Assembly (NCBI GenBank): GCA_030605475.1
Contig: JAUWIG010000015.1
Location: 1 to 36,264, forward strand
Source: Planctomycetota bacterium
GTDB taxonomy: Bacteria; Planctomycetota; Phycisphaerae; Sedimentisphaerales; Anaerobacaceae
DNA: 36,264 nucleotides
Direction of reading: 5' to 3'
The notes beneath the pieces were generated by a model. The model was not told where the DNA came from. It did not search any database and was given only the letters and a program-made list of their open reading frames with translations. Below are positions 1 to 8,480 of this stretch, one piece after another; position 1 is the first letter of the stretch; each line of letters starts with the position of its first letter. The translations under genes were made by a program, and so were the position numbers.

Positions 1-724
1 AAGCTTCACTAATATTATCTATACCAAATTATCTACTTTCACGTCAAGGGAAATCCTCTCAAACTTAGGGGGTTTTCCAAGCTAACAGCAATTCACGATT
101 GACATTAGCCATAACTCTATCTGTTTTAACAACCTGTTGGATTTAAAGGTCTTACTTTTGACTCTCAATGTTGGCCAAAGTGAAAAATTTCCCATGCATT
201 CCAAAAGCTTTGTTGCGAAAGCTAAACTGAGTAATCGCCTGAAAACGGCTATTGTCCGGCATTTCAAATACAACCCAAAACCCGTTGTTTCGCAACAGCA
301 TGGATTTAGACAGCATTTTTGCGTAATCCGGAGTAAGAAGCTATCCAGTCGAGCTCTTTAGTGCCGTAACTCATTGTAAAATATGTAGTTACATCGCGCC
401 AGTAAAAAGTCTCACACACCTGCAGCTCTTATCCAGGGTATGGCCAAATTTTGAGGTAATCGATTTGTTGTCCGCCAATACACGTTCTCAGGTGCAACAA
501 ACGCCTTTTTCGTCATGGCGGGCACCTGACCTGATTCTCAGGGAGTATGCAAAAGAAAAAATAGACCAACAATGTCATTGCGAAGGAGGCCCGCACCAAT
601 TTAGCTTAAGCTCAGGCCTAATTGGTGCGGGCCGACTGTGGCAATCTCATTTTCAAAAGGCTGTGAAAATATTATTGTACTTAATTCAGAATTTACAGTT
701 CCACAACACAGAGATAGGCCGAAA
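1..724. other. Intergenic, no supported gene
   Basis: No open frame here has a convincing ribosome binding site, codon pattern or recognisable domain. The only structure I can point to is the palindromic repeat at 571-648. The first six bases are a HindIII site (AAGCTT), which may be chance or a cloning boundary. Confidence 0.6.
571..648. repeat. Dispersed palindromic repeat (GTCATTG...GGCAATCTC type)
   Basis: The outer ends read AATGTCATTG at 571-580 and GTGGCAATCTC ending at 649. Between them is a perfect 13-bp inverted repeat: GGCCCGCACCAAT at 588-600 and its complement at 621-633. The same outer frame with a different, shorter inner stem recurs at 4259-4303. It lies downstream of the large membrane protein gene and has no T-tract, so a terminator role is not obvious. 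Confidence 0.7.
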
Positions 725-3283
725 TTACTCCATGTCTGTATCGGGCAGCTTTAGCTCCGTAACTATCGCTCCGATGGTTGAAAGAATCGCAAAAATAAAT
801 ACCCGCCACACGCAGCTTGCCACAATCCCGCCGTTATAGCTCAGTATCGCTGAAACTGCTGTTGAGAGCACACCAATCAATACGCCGCAGACAGCCGCTG
901 CCCCGATTCGTTTGGCTAATGCCGCCCCGCCGCAGCCCAAAGTTACAACCGCCCCGCAAATTAAGACCTGCGGCACAAGCACTGCAAGCCACCAGAGTAT
1001 ATTCGAACTCGGCGGGGCTCCAACATTCTCTAAGTATATAAACTCGGCAAACGCGAATAATCCCGCAACGCCGATTGCACACAGGCCCACGTGCCAATAT
1101 CGCGGCTTGAGCGATATACGCAACTCTGCCCGCTTTCGCATTCGACGCCGTATCGTCAGGGGCTGGTTATAGAAAAGATTAAATACCCAATGCTCCAGCA
1201 GCGCACCTCGCTCGCCGAATACCGGAACAATATGCACCGCCTCCGTTGACCAGTGGGCCGCCATAAATCTTGCCAGAGCTGGATAGTGATACGTCATCTG
1301 GATAGGAAAAGCTAAGTAACCGACATACTTGAAAAATCCCAAAAACACTGCGATATTGTAGTCCTTGAAATTCCGTTCCCTGATGACCAGATACACTACG
1401 TACAGCCCCCGAACCAATGAGCCGGGCGAAATCGGCACCACTTGAAACAACGCGATAATACCGAAACCAATTCCCCACGCCTGTGCCCTTGGCATTTCCG
1501 GATGCGTCAAAACAAAAATGGCTGCTAACAACACAGAAACAATCTGCGTTACCGGCAAAGTGCAAACGTGCACCGCTAAGCTCTTTAGATACTTCTGAAT
1601 AAATGGCTCGTTGACCTGTGAAAGGATAATCTGGGCATCCTCATCACTGAGCATGTGCTTTTTTTGTCCCTCGGCCATCATCTCACGAAGCCACTGCTCA
1701 CGCAGCTCCGCTTTAAAATATAGTCTGATTGGACGAACAAATATATATACCAGCTTGTTCCTTCTAAATTCACTATCTATCAGGAACCTGTGCAGCCCGG
1801 CGGGCAAAATCGACAGCGGCAAATGACACAGAAACCGCCAGACCCCGCACCGCGGGGTTATATCAAGGCCTGCTTCACAGACTCCACCCACCGTAAGCGC
1901 TCGCTCGCCATCGAGCCGACCTGCCCTGTGCCAGACGACAACTTTTTCAGCAATCCTGCCTCTCACCGCCCGCTTAAAATAGTCCCAACTCCTCAGCATT
2001 GTTACATAGTGCCTTCGCCAGTCTGCCCGGCCCCAGATTCGGCGAATCAGCTTACCCAAAAACGGTATCACTCCAATCACAAAATATATCAGCGTCAAAA
2101 TCCTGCTGTCTCGCAGCTTCCGCTCGTGCTCTTCGTCAACCAGATTTCGCACGACCCAGCCTGTAACCGCACTGCCTAACATCGTTGACCACAGCTTTGG
2201 ACTATAGAGCAGGCGAGCGTGATTATGTGTAATATCCGGAACCGAGTCCCGATAGACCTGCTCGGAGGCTTTGAGCTGCTCTAACATATCGAGCATATCG
2301 GCAAACTCATCGCCGTGTGTCTTCACATAAGCTTCCAGCTTGCTAATATCACCCCTGTCAAACTGCACGATAGAACCACGCATAAGCCCTCTGGCTATCA
2401 GCTTGAAATCACCCGGACTCATCGGCAGAAACGGCAGCAGAGCAAGCCCCGCTCGGAAATCGACCGCCACCAACCCGCCGAAGGCGGGTATGAGCATGGC
2501 CGGCGTTGCCGGTCCTTCTGACGGTCTGTCATTAGTTCCCTGCCGTTTGAGGACGTTTGGCTGACTCTTGCATGTTGACCACTCATACTGACGGGCAAAC
2601 TCATAACCTCCCATCTCATGCAGAAGCTCGACAAAGCCACTCATAAATCCTCGCTTGGCGCGGTATTCCGGCGAACCGACTTGCTGCTCATCGAGCACCT
2701 TACCGCGACTCCACTGCTTCAATAAATCTATCCGGTCGTCGACTTCCAGCAGCCACGTCCGTCCCTCAATCCATTCGCTCAATTCCCCGCAGCTACCGAG
2801 CTTGTCGTCCACGAACGTTGCATAAATATCTCTAACTGCACTTTCATCCCCAAATCGAATCTTTGCCCCCCGCCGGATAAATTTTTGCCAGAGCGCTCCG
2901 GCCTTTGCCGCTGCCGGATTGACCTGAAGCTGAAAAGGCCCCTGAAAACCAACCCGATATAACAAATTACGAAACAACCGAGAAAAACCTGATGGCGGTA
3001 TAAGAATCTTCATCGCGTAGGCCCGACCCTCCTCAAGCCCCTCTACTGCACCCTCAATCCCTGCAATTTTTACGTAATATACCTGCCCTGCAAACCCCCC
3101 GCCTACAAATTTCTCGACGACCAGATGCACCCGCGCCGTACCAGCTCCCGCGAGGCTGCTCACCTGGTAAGTAAGCTCCGTGCCCGCATCGTATCGGCTG
3201 ATTCGCATCGGCCGATGCAGTTGCGCACGATGGAACCTCTCCTCAAGTTCCCTGCAAACCTCAACGGAGTATTCTACTGCCAT
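725..3283 (-). CDS. Large membrane protein with kinase-like N-terminus
   Basis: This is an 852-residue protein I do not recognise as a named family. Residues 61-68 fit the protein-kinase glycine loop (G-x-G-x-x-G-x-V), K92 lies in an AMK motif like the VAIK lysine, and DFR at 275-277 sits where kinases carry DFG. The catalytic-loop region (about 228-245) has a KSQPN-type motif but no clear HRD aspartate, so it may be a pseudokinase. From about residue 395 onward there are several hydrophobic segments, densest in 560-690 and 760-845, so the C-terminal half is probably embedded in the inner membrane. AGGA lies a few bases upstream of the ATG. The gene starts 20 bp after pgpA on the same strand, so they are probably cotranscribed. 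The kinase assignment is inferred from motifs only. Confidence 0.8.
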   Translation of the reverse strand: MAVEYSVEVCRELEERFHRAQLHRPMRISRYDAGTELTYQVSSLAGAGTARVHLVVEKFVGGGFAGQVYYVKIAGIEGAVEGLEEGRAYAMKILIPPSGFSRLFRNLLYRVGFQGPFQLQVNPAAAKAGALWQKFIRRGAKIRFGDESAVRDIYATFVDDKLGSCGELSEWIEGRTWLLEVDDRIDLLKQWSRGKVLDEQQVGSPEYRAKRGFMSGFVELLHEMGGYEFARQYEWSTCKSQPNVLKRQGTNDRPSEGPATPAMLIPAFGGLVAVDFRAGLALLPFLPMSPGDFKLIARGLMRGSIVQFDRGDISKLEAYVKTHGDEFADMLDMLEQLKASEQVYRDSVPDITHNHARLLYSPKLWSTMLGSAVTGWVVRNLVDEEHERKLRDSRILTLIYFVIGVIPFLGKLIRRIWGRADWRRHYVTMLRSWDYFKRAVRGRIAEKVVVWHRAGRLDGERALTVGGVCEAGLDITPRCGVWRFLCHLPLSILPAGLHRFLIDSEFRRNKLVYIFVRPIRLYFKAELREQWLREMMAEGQKKHMLSDEDAQIILSQVNEPFIQKYLKSLAVHVCTLPVTQIVSVLLAAIFVLTHPEMPRAQAWGIGFGIIALFQVVPISPGSLVRGLYVVYLVIRERNFKDYNIAVFLGFFKYVGYLAFPIQMTYHYPALARFMAAHWSTEAVHIVPVFGERGALLEHWVFNLFYNQPLTIRRRMRKRAELRISLKPRYWHVGLCAIGVAGLFAFAEFIYLENVGAPPSSNILWWLAVLVPQVLICGAVVTLGCGGAALAKRIGAAAVCGVLIGVLSTAVSAILSYNGGIVASCVWRVFIFAILSTIGAIVTELKLPDTDME

Positions 3284-3303
3284 CCTTGCTTCCTAATTCT
3301 TAT

Positions 3304-3798
3304 CTACCCGCCAATCCACAATCTTATGATAATCTGCAAAACAATTGCTGCAAACACGCCTGCCAATAAATCATCTGCCAGTATCCCCCAGCCTTTTGGG
3401 AGCTTCTCAAGTTTTCGTATCGGCCAGGGCTTGGCAATATCGAACAATCTGAACAGAAAAAAACCCAGCACGGCGGCGACCCAGACATCTCTGGATGACA
3501 CCGCGCTTATGGCCACAAACGGACTGACTAAAAACGTAACCGCCTGGCCGGCCAACTCGTCGGCAACAACTTCCCCGGGGTCGTTTTTGCCCGTTGCTGC
3601 AATCGCAGCGGGCGCAAATCTCACACAAATAATAGAGCCGGCTATTGCCAGGGCCGCCATTACAATTGATATTGAGATGCCGGATACGTGAAACTGGCAC
3701 ATCAAACCGAAGATAATCGTCGGCGGCAGCGAGCCCCACGTCCCCGGAGCAATCGGCAAACGGCCAAGACCAAAACACGATGCAAGTAGTCTTTTCAT
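3304..3798 (-). CDS. pgpA: Phosphatidylglycerophosphatase A
   Basis: This protein dephosphorylates phosphatidylglycerophosphate to phosphatidylglycerol at the inner membrane, the last step of PG synthesis. The family signature is clear: an N-terminal APGTWGS motif (residues 17-23) and the acidic NDPGEVVADELAG stretch that carries the catalytic carboxylates, followed by hydrophobic segments. At 164 residues it is the usual length. The ATG is preceded by no strong Shine-Dalgarno sequence. It is the first gene of a two-gene minus-strand unit with the large kinase-like membrane protein. Confidence 0.93.
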   Translation of the reverse strand: MKRLLASCFGLGRLPIAPGTWGSLPPTIIFGLMCQFHVSGISISIVMAALAIAGSIICVRFAPAAIAATGKNDPGEVVADELAGQAVTFLVSPFVAISAVSSRDVWVAAVLGFFLFRLFDIAKPWPIRKLEKLPKGWGILADDLLAGVFAAIVLQIIIRLWIGG

Positions 3799-3970
3799 AA
3801 TTATGAAACGTTAACGGAAAGACGAAAATTAGTCAAAGGTTTGTCGATATTTATTGAACTTCGCGTTAATAATGGAATACAGGGTGGCACCCTTAAACCC
3901 TGGCCTGAGTTAGTCGAAGGCTTGTTTGGGGTGTTGAAAATAGACCCTTCTGTTTCCTGTCGGATAAAAA

Positions 3971-3998
3971 TTGTAAAATCAGAACAATTTGTTATAAT
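3971..3998 (+). promoter_or_regulatory. Sigma-70 promoter giving a leaderless transcript
   Basis: TTGTAA (3971-3976), a 16-bp spacer and TATAAT (3993-3998) form a good housekeeping promoter. The ATG of the DUF2442 gene begins at 4005, six bases after the -10 box, so transcription should start at or next to the start codon. There is no room for a ribosome binding site, which fits leaderless translation. Confidence 0.65.
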
Positions 3999-4004
3999 TA
4001 TTTT

Positions 4005-4235
4005 ATGAGTCCGACTGTTTCCCATATCGATATTCATGGTTTTTGGCTTTGCGTAGAAGATAGAGAATATTTTTTGCCCTACAGTGACTATCCATGGTTT
4101 AAGGAGGCAAAGGTAAAAGAGATTCTAAATGTCAGATTGCTGCATGGATATCATCTCTATTGGCCGGAGCTTGATGTTGATTTGGAAATCGATTCCTTAA
4201 ACAATCCACAAAACTACCCGTTAAAATATAAATAA
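4005..4235 (+). CDS. DUF2442 family protein
   Basis: This 76-residue protein matches the DUF2442 pattern: an N-terminal beta region, a central PWF..A....I segment and the closing LHGYHLYWPELDVDLEIDSL motif. In other genomes DUF2442 genes often sit beside DUF4160 genes in toxin-antitoxin-like pairs. No DUF4160 reading frame is visible here, so this copy looks solitary. It is expressed from a promoter that abuts its start codon. It opens the AT-rich accessory patch between pgpA and xerC. Molecular function is unknown. Confidence 0.82.
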   Translation: MSPTVSHIDIHGFWLCVEDREYFLPYSDYPWFKEAKVKEILNVRLLHGYHLYWPELDVDLEIDSLNNPQNYPLKYK

Positions 4236-4258
4236 GTGCTCTGTAAAAAAGCTTTGCA

Positions 4259-4303
4259 CAATGTCATTGGGGGGCCCGAATCGTCGGGCCGTGGCAATCT
4301 CAA
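4259..4303. repeat. Dispersed palindromic repeat, second copy
   Basis: It begins CAATGTCATTG and ends GTGGCAATCTC, like the copy at 571-648. The inner stem is GGCCCGA (4273-4279) with TCGGGCC (4284-4290) around a 4-base loop. It follows the DUF2442 stop codon by about 25 bases and could fold in the mRNA. Confidence 0.7.
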
Positions 4304-4446
4304 GAAAGTAGGTAGCTGTCTTCGAATAAAAGGTTCAAATATTAGTTTCAATAGGACGTAGTGTCAAAAAAAGCTTATACGTAAAGCGCGTACACCAGTA
4401 TTTTTCTACCGAAAAGTAAGCCCTGGGTTTGGCTGAACAGCATTCA

Positions 4447-4998
4447 CTAATGACTGCCGCTGCCGGATTGCGGGAAATTGAGGCTGGCGAATTCGCCGTG
4501 ATATTTTATTGCAGCGCGGTCGTAGGCCTTGGCCGCCTCGATTTCGCTGCGGAAGTAGCCCAGATGTATTTCCTTTTTCTCAAATCCTATCCGAGCCACC
4601 CATTTGCGATTAACCTTTTTCCAAGAAACTCCTTTATATTTCGAGTACGATGTCCTCGAAGGTTTTTTTCTGTTGTACATGTTCTCGCAATGTGTCGCCG
4701 CTCGTAAGTTTGCCTCTCTATTGTCCATCCCATCGTGGTTGATATGGTCAACCACCATCCCCTTGGGCACTTCGATAATCTTCTGATGCATGTATGTGAG
4801 TTTCTCTTCTCCTGTTTTGCTGCCTACCAGACGTCCTCGCGCGTAGAAGCAGTTTTTTCCTTTTTGTGCAAACCATTCGTATTTTCGCAGTCGGTCGTAA
4901 TCGGCCGGGGCCACTTTTGCGTACTGAGGCTGCGCCATGCGAATGCGCCGAAATGCATACCCGTAGCGCGCCCGCCGGTACCAAAGGAGCGGCAACAC
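4447..4998 (-). CDS. HNH endonuclease with C-terminal AP2 domain
   Basis: An HNH nuclease domain spans about residues 70-110 (MHQKI, then VVDHINHDGMDNREANLR, then ENMYNR). An AP2/ERF-type DNA-binding domain follows at 118-176 (SKYKGVSW, KWVARIGF, LGYFRSEIEAAKAYDRAAIKYHG). This is the layout of HNH-AP2 proteins related to homing endonucleases, which occur as stand-alone copies in some planctomycete genomes. The frame stays open upstream of the annotated TTG, with GTG at 5001 and a GGGGGAG stretch near 5053, so the true start may be a little further upstream. No adjacent intron or disrupted gene is visible. Confidence 0.85.
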   Translation of the reverse strand: MLPLLWYRRARYGYAFRRIRMAQPQYAKVAPADYDRLRKYEWFAQKGKNCFYARGRLVGSKTGEEKLTYMHQKIIEVPKGMVVDHINHDGMDNREANLRAATHCENMYNRKKPSRTSYSKYKGVSWKKVNRKWVARIGFEKKEIHLGYFRSEIEAAKAYDRAAIKYHGEFASLNFPQSGSGSH

Positions 4999-5626
4999 GG
5001 TGAGTTTCCTGAGCCAACGCGGAATGGTAATAACGAACTGAATTTTCTCTCCCCCGATAAATGACAGAAGTCAGAAAAAAGAATATCAAGGCCTTTCGGC
5101 CAGGGGGCGAAAACAACGGCCCCCTATAATTAGAGCTATCTGCACAAATGAGTCGAAATCCGGCTGATTATTAAACAGAGCCGGAAGCGTAAGCGCCCGG
5201 TCGTAAAGGACTTAAAAAGTTTCCAAAAAATTCAATTTTTGCTCTGAGGTATCAGCGGTTTTGATTGAAAAATTGCGGATATTTTACCTATTTTAACAAG
5301 ACTTTGACTTCATAATTCGACATTCGCTATTCGATATTGGATATTCTGTGCGGTCGATTCTCGATCCCGGCGCGCCGGGACAGGGTTGCTTGCAGTCATT
5401 GTGAGGCCAGATCCCTCCCATTCGACTACGCTCAGGGCAGGCTATTTCGCTCGGGATGACGGTTAAAAACCGGCATTTTTTTCTTGAAAATATCTACTCT
5501 GTAGTGTAATTTTGCAATAGATAAGCGATCAAGCGAGACATCTTGGATTTATGCTTCTTAATAATGGCTTTGGGACAGTGCACAGAAAACGGTGGCAGTC
5601 CTGAATAATACTGAAGGAATTAGCAC
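4999..5626. repeat. Intergenic with short AT-rich tandem repeat and dispersed repeat
   Basis: No gene is supported here. At about 5311-5342 there is a run of imperfect units like ATTCGACATTCGCTATTCGATATT. At about 5393-5460 lies a segment beginning CAGTCATTGTGAGG and ending CTCGGGATGACGG, which looks like another member of the dispersed GTCATT-type repeats. The 3' end carries the ribosome binding site of the AbiTii gene. Confidence 0.5.
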
Positions 5627-6547
5627 ATGAGTCTTTTGAAAGACATTCAAAGTGCAGCTATTGATGCCAATACTGATGTCATTGTGTTATTACGCAAATG
5701 CAAAGTCCTCGCTGCCCGTCTCGGAAATTCAGATTTCAAGGGTTGGGTCGAACATGAGCTTAATGGTTATCTATCAAAGGAGGAGTTACCAAAATACAGG
5801 ATATTGAAAGTTCAGTCTCGTGGTCATTTTAGCGGGCCCTTTGGTAGCGGTTACAAAAATATCCTAATTCCACCAAGATGTTTGCCAAAAGAATGGAGGG
5901 ATTTAGCGTCCACAGCATATTTGACGGGAGGTATTAGCGCTTACAATGCGCTCCTCCTCCAAGAACACACTGCTGGAGAAAAGCTGATGTTACATTGGCC
6001 CGCAGACCTACTGCCCGAGGTAGAAGTATTTGAAGATATGTTTTGTTATGCAGCATGGCGCGAAATTCCTCATAATTCAATCGTAAATCTTATCGATACT
6101 GTAAAGAACAAAATCCTTGACTTTGTTTTGCAAATTGAGGCAATAGACCCTGAAGCAGGTGACGGCTCACCAGACTCCAAAACAGTATCAGAAGCCGATG
6201 TCAAACAGGTATTTAACATTAGTATAATGGGAGACGTGGGCAATTTAGCTACAGGGAGTTCTGATTTCTCACAGAACCAACATGTCGAGGTATCAAAAGG
6301 TGACCTGAATAGCCTCAGAAAATATCTTTCTTCTAAGGGAATTCCAGAACCTGACATTTCAAGTTTGGAACAAGCACTTAAAACTGATCCTCCACAAACG
6401 TCACCAGATAATCTTGGTAGAGAAGTAACAAATTGGCTGGGGAAAATGATTACGAGAGCTGCAGCAGGAACTTGGAAGATTGGGGTGAATGTCGCAAGTT
6501 CCGTACTGACCAAGGCAATATTGGCGTATTATGGTCTCGCTGAGTAG
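5627..6547 (+). CDS. AbiTii domain protein (abortive infection-type)
   Basis: The N-terminal half (about residues 1-160) is a clear AbiTii domain: LLKDIQSAA, then LLRKCKVLAARLGN, then WVEHELNGY. The middle has an FNISIMGDVGNLATGS segment that I recall from other AbiTii proteins. A helical region follows, and the C-terminal 30 residues (about 275-304) are hydrophobic and could insert into a membrane. AbiTii takes its name from abortive-infection systems, so a role in phage defence is plausible but unproven. GAAGGA lies upstream of the ATG. The gene is the first of three plus-strand accessory genes and is followed by a 193-bp gap. Confidence 0.8.
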   Translation: MSLLKDIQSAAIDANTDVIVLLRKCKVLAARLGNSDFKGWVEHELNGYLSKEELPKYRILKVQSRGHFSGPFGSGYKNILIPPRCLPKEWRDLASTAYLTGGISAYNALLLQEHTAGEKLMLHWPADLLPEVEVFEDMFCYAAWREIPHNSIVNLIDTVKNKILDFVLQIEAIDPEAGDGSPDSKTVSEADVKQVFNISIMGDVGNLATGSSDFSQNQHVEVSKGDLNSLRKYLSSKGIPEPDISSLEQALKTDPPQTSPDNLGREVTNWLGKMITRAAAGTWKIGVNVASSVLTKAILAYYGLAE

Positions 6548-6740
6548 GAGAACTAAGTGTGCCCCAGAATTGAATGTGTCCGGCTATATTTCGTTTTTCG
6601 CGGCACGTGCTCCGGGCCACGAGCTACGAGTTATACTACCCCAACCCGCACTTGCCGTTAAAGAAAACATTGAATTAATCCCGTAAATTCATATAATTGC
6701 AACACAAGAGATTGGCTGTTAGAGGGCTCCATTAACATAG

Positions 6741-7310
6741 ATGAAGAATATGAAAAAAATTGAATTTTATATCGAAGATATTATAGACACCATTATTGCG
6801 GCGGATAATAATTGTGATATTTGGATGATTTATAAAAGCAAAGATACTCGCCCACAATTTAGCGATGTAATGGAAAGTTATTGGGATTTTTTTTCGACTT
6901 CAATACATGCACATTTTGTTGCGATGATTATAGCATTGTATCGTCTTTTCGAGACTCGACAAGATACCATTAGTTTCCCTCAGTTAATCAAGTTGCTTAA
7001 AGAAAAAAACCGATTATCTGAAGGTGCAAGAACGGAAATTGAAGTATTAATGGAAAAAGCTAAACCAATATGGATTAAAATAGGTATTGTCCGATCCGAA
7101 GTATTTGCACATTCAACTAACAAAAGAAGTGCGAAAGAATCTTTCAAGAAGGCAGCTATTAAAATTCGACAGTTTAAGGATATTATCGACTTGTCAAAAA
7201 CGATTATTAATATGATTACACAAGATTACAATCGCAGCACTCATGCGTTTAATCTTTCTGCTGAACATGATACTAAATGTGTGCTCGGTAGTTTGCAAAA
7301 AACTCTGTAA
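6741..7310 (+). CDS. AbiU2-type HEPN protein
   Basis: This 189-residue all-helical protein resembles the AbiU2 HEPN family: an aromatic FW/WDFFSTSIHAHFVAMIIALYRLFETR core (about 48-73) followed by helices. The HEPN RNase signature R-x5-H is present at R118 to H124. HEPN proteins with this motif usually cut RNA, often tRNA or mRNA, during phage defence or as toxins. The sequence is markedly AT-rich compared with flanking housekeeping genes, which suggests recent acquisition. A second in-frame ATG at residue 4 is an alternative start. A gene of unknown function follows 61 bp downstream and may be its partner. Confidence 0.75.
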   Translation: MKNMKKIEFYIEDIIDTIIAADNNCDIWMIYKSKDTRPQFSDVMESYWDFFSTSIHAHFVAMIIALYRLFETRQDTISFPQLIKLLKEKNRLSEGARTEIEVLMEKAKPIWIKIGIVRSEVFAHSTNKRSAKESFKKAAIKIRQFKDIIDLSKTIINMITQDYNRSTHAFNLSAEHDTKCVLGSLQKTL

Positions 7311-7371
7311 TAAACCGGGTAGGGTGTGCAATTGGATAAATATTGAAGAAGCAACGGGAAAAAATGAAACA

Positions 7372-8133
7372 ATGGCAAAACTAATTCAAAAACAACCTAT
7401 ATCTCAATCAACTGAAAACTTAGTAAGCGAAATCAAAAAGGAGTTACGCAGTATAATAAGACAATGGAACAAATTACACAAACCTTTGAGATGTTCAGAA
7501 AAGGTAAATGTTCCAGAAGGTGCTCCATGTTATCGCATAGAAGGGGCACAGTCTTATGAGGAACTTCATGAATTATTACTACGTTTTGCTGGAAGTGTTT
7601 GGCAACTTAAAGACCGCTTAAAATTATTGGTTAAGGCCAAAGGATTGGAGTTGAGAGAAACGGTATCCAATGGGAAACAAGCACGGACGTCCATCGAAAA
7701 AATGGTTACAAAATCTCCTAATCTTTTGTTATGCGCTGATTTATATAACACAAAAAAGCATGGCAAATTGAACCATCCAAGAACAAATTTTTCGCCAATT
7801 CTCAATGGTATATCTTTTGATACAAGTAAATCTGGTGTAATTGGTATTAACTATGATGGGCAAGCAAGCAGGACAGGTGATATCGTTGCTACAAATCCTG
7901 AGCCGGTATCTTGCCGGATTGAAATATTATCAGGTGATGGCAAGAATTGTTTTGGTGATGCTGTAGTGGTTATTACAAGAGGATTTGGTTACTGGATACC
8001 AGTTATTCGACAATTAGGAGTTCTCGGGGATGAGCCTGAATCAAGATGGATTGCAGATAATCTTTGCCGCATTGAAGAATATATTGGAAAAACTAGTCCA
8101 TTTAAATCCGGCGAAAATGTGGTTGATTTCTGA
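7372..8133 (+). CDS. Unknown protein downstream of the HEPN gene
   Basis: The start was set at the ATG at 7372, because the longer frame from 7243 would overlap the HEPN gene by 68 bp and reads poorly. The product is 253 residues. The N-terminal half is helical. A motif LLCADLYNTKKHGKL near the middle resembles the D-x-x-N-x-x-K-H signature of several uncharacterised, possibly HEPN-like helical proteins. The C-terminal half is rich in beta strands and ends in a helix. I cannot name the family. AT-rich composition and position suggest it belongs with the HEPN gene, as a partner, immunity factor or second effector. Confidence 0.65.
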   Translation: MAKLIQKQPISQSTENLVSEIKKELRSIIRQWNKLHKPLRCSEKVNVPEGAPCYRIEGAQSYEELHELLLRFAGSVWQLKDRLKLLVKAKGLELRETVSNGKQARTSIEKMVTKSPNLLLCADLYNTKKHGKLNHPRTNFSPILNGISFDTSKSGVIGINYDGQASRTGDIVATNPEPVSCRIEILSGDGKNCFGDAVVVITRGFGYWIPVIRQLGVLGDEPESRWIADNLCRIEEYIGKTSPFKSGENVVDF

Positions 8134-8277
8134 TTACTTAAATCAACCCCTTGATAAATCAAGAAATGAAACAGAACCTCCAAACAGGCTTGGGGCTAAC
8201 CAGTGGCAAAATTAGTCGTTAGGCCCGCGCAGCGGAGTACAGCCCCCGCGGTGAATTCTTTTTATTCGTTTTTTTTG

Positions 8278-8306
8278 TTGACTTTTGTCCGAAATTGTGT
8301 TAAAAT
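8278..8306 (+). promoter_or_regulatory. Sigma-70 promoter of the repeat cassette
   Basis: TTGACT (8278-8283), a 17-bp spacer and TAAAAT (8301-8306) are near-consensus. No protein gene follows on this strand before the terminator at 8697, so the promoter would make a non-coding or remnant transcript of up to about 400 bases. Confidence 0.65.
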
Positions 8307-8311
8307 ACTTG

Positions 8312-8335
8312 TATGTTTGCAGCTAAGCAAACATA
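8312..8335 (+). repeat. Perfect 9-bp inverted repeat at transcript start
   Basis: TATGTTTGC (8312-8320) and GCAAACATA (8327-8335) flank a 6-base loop. The first arm starts six bases after the -10 box, so the hairpin would form the 5' end of the transcript, where it could protect an RNA from decay. It could also be an operator. Confidence 0.7.
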
Positions 8336-8396
8336 AACCGCCTCGTTGGGCAAGGTCTTAGGTCCCGCCGGCCCAGATTCCTGATTCGTGAATGCT

Positions 8397-8480
8397 AGAT
8401 ACGAAATACGAGATACGAGATACGAGATACGCTATACGAGATACGCTATACGAGATACGCGATACGCGATACGAGATAAT
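8397..8480. repeat. Heptanucleotide tandem array, 12 units
   Basis: Twelve back-to-back 7-bp units follow the consensus NNATACG. The first two bases vary (AG, AA, CT or CG) while ATACG is constant until the last unit. It is intergenic. A 7-bp period cannot preserve one reading frame as a simple peptide repeat, so it is not a coding repeat. Confidence 0.9.

Noticed and set aside
1-6. HindIII site as proof of a cloned insert end
   Set aside because: A six-base site can occur by chance and the right end does not carry one.
137-839. Short frames near the left end on the plus strand
   Set aside because: There is no ribosome binding site, domain or coding signal, and the frame at 465-839 crosses a palindromic repeat and the end of the opposite gene.
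4748-5116. 122-residue minus-strand frame overlapping the HNH-AP2 gene start
   Set aside because: It is out of frame with the conserved HNH-AP2 sequence and has no family signature.
7243-7371. N-terminal extension of the unknown protein gene
   Set aside because: It overlaps the HEPN gene in another frame and gives an unlikely Cys-rich start; the ATG at 7372 avoids this.
8397-8480. CRISPR array
   Set aside because: Units are 7 bp, contiguous and without spacers; no cas genes are present. The 117-bp hairpin array likewise has no spacers.
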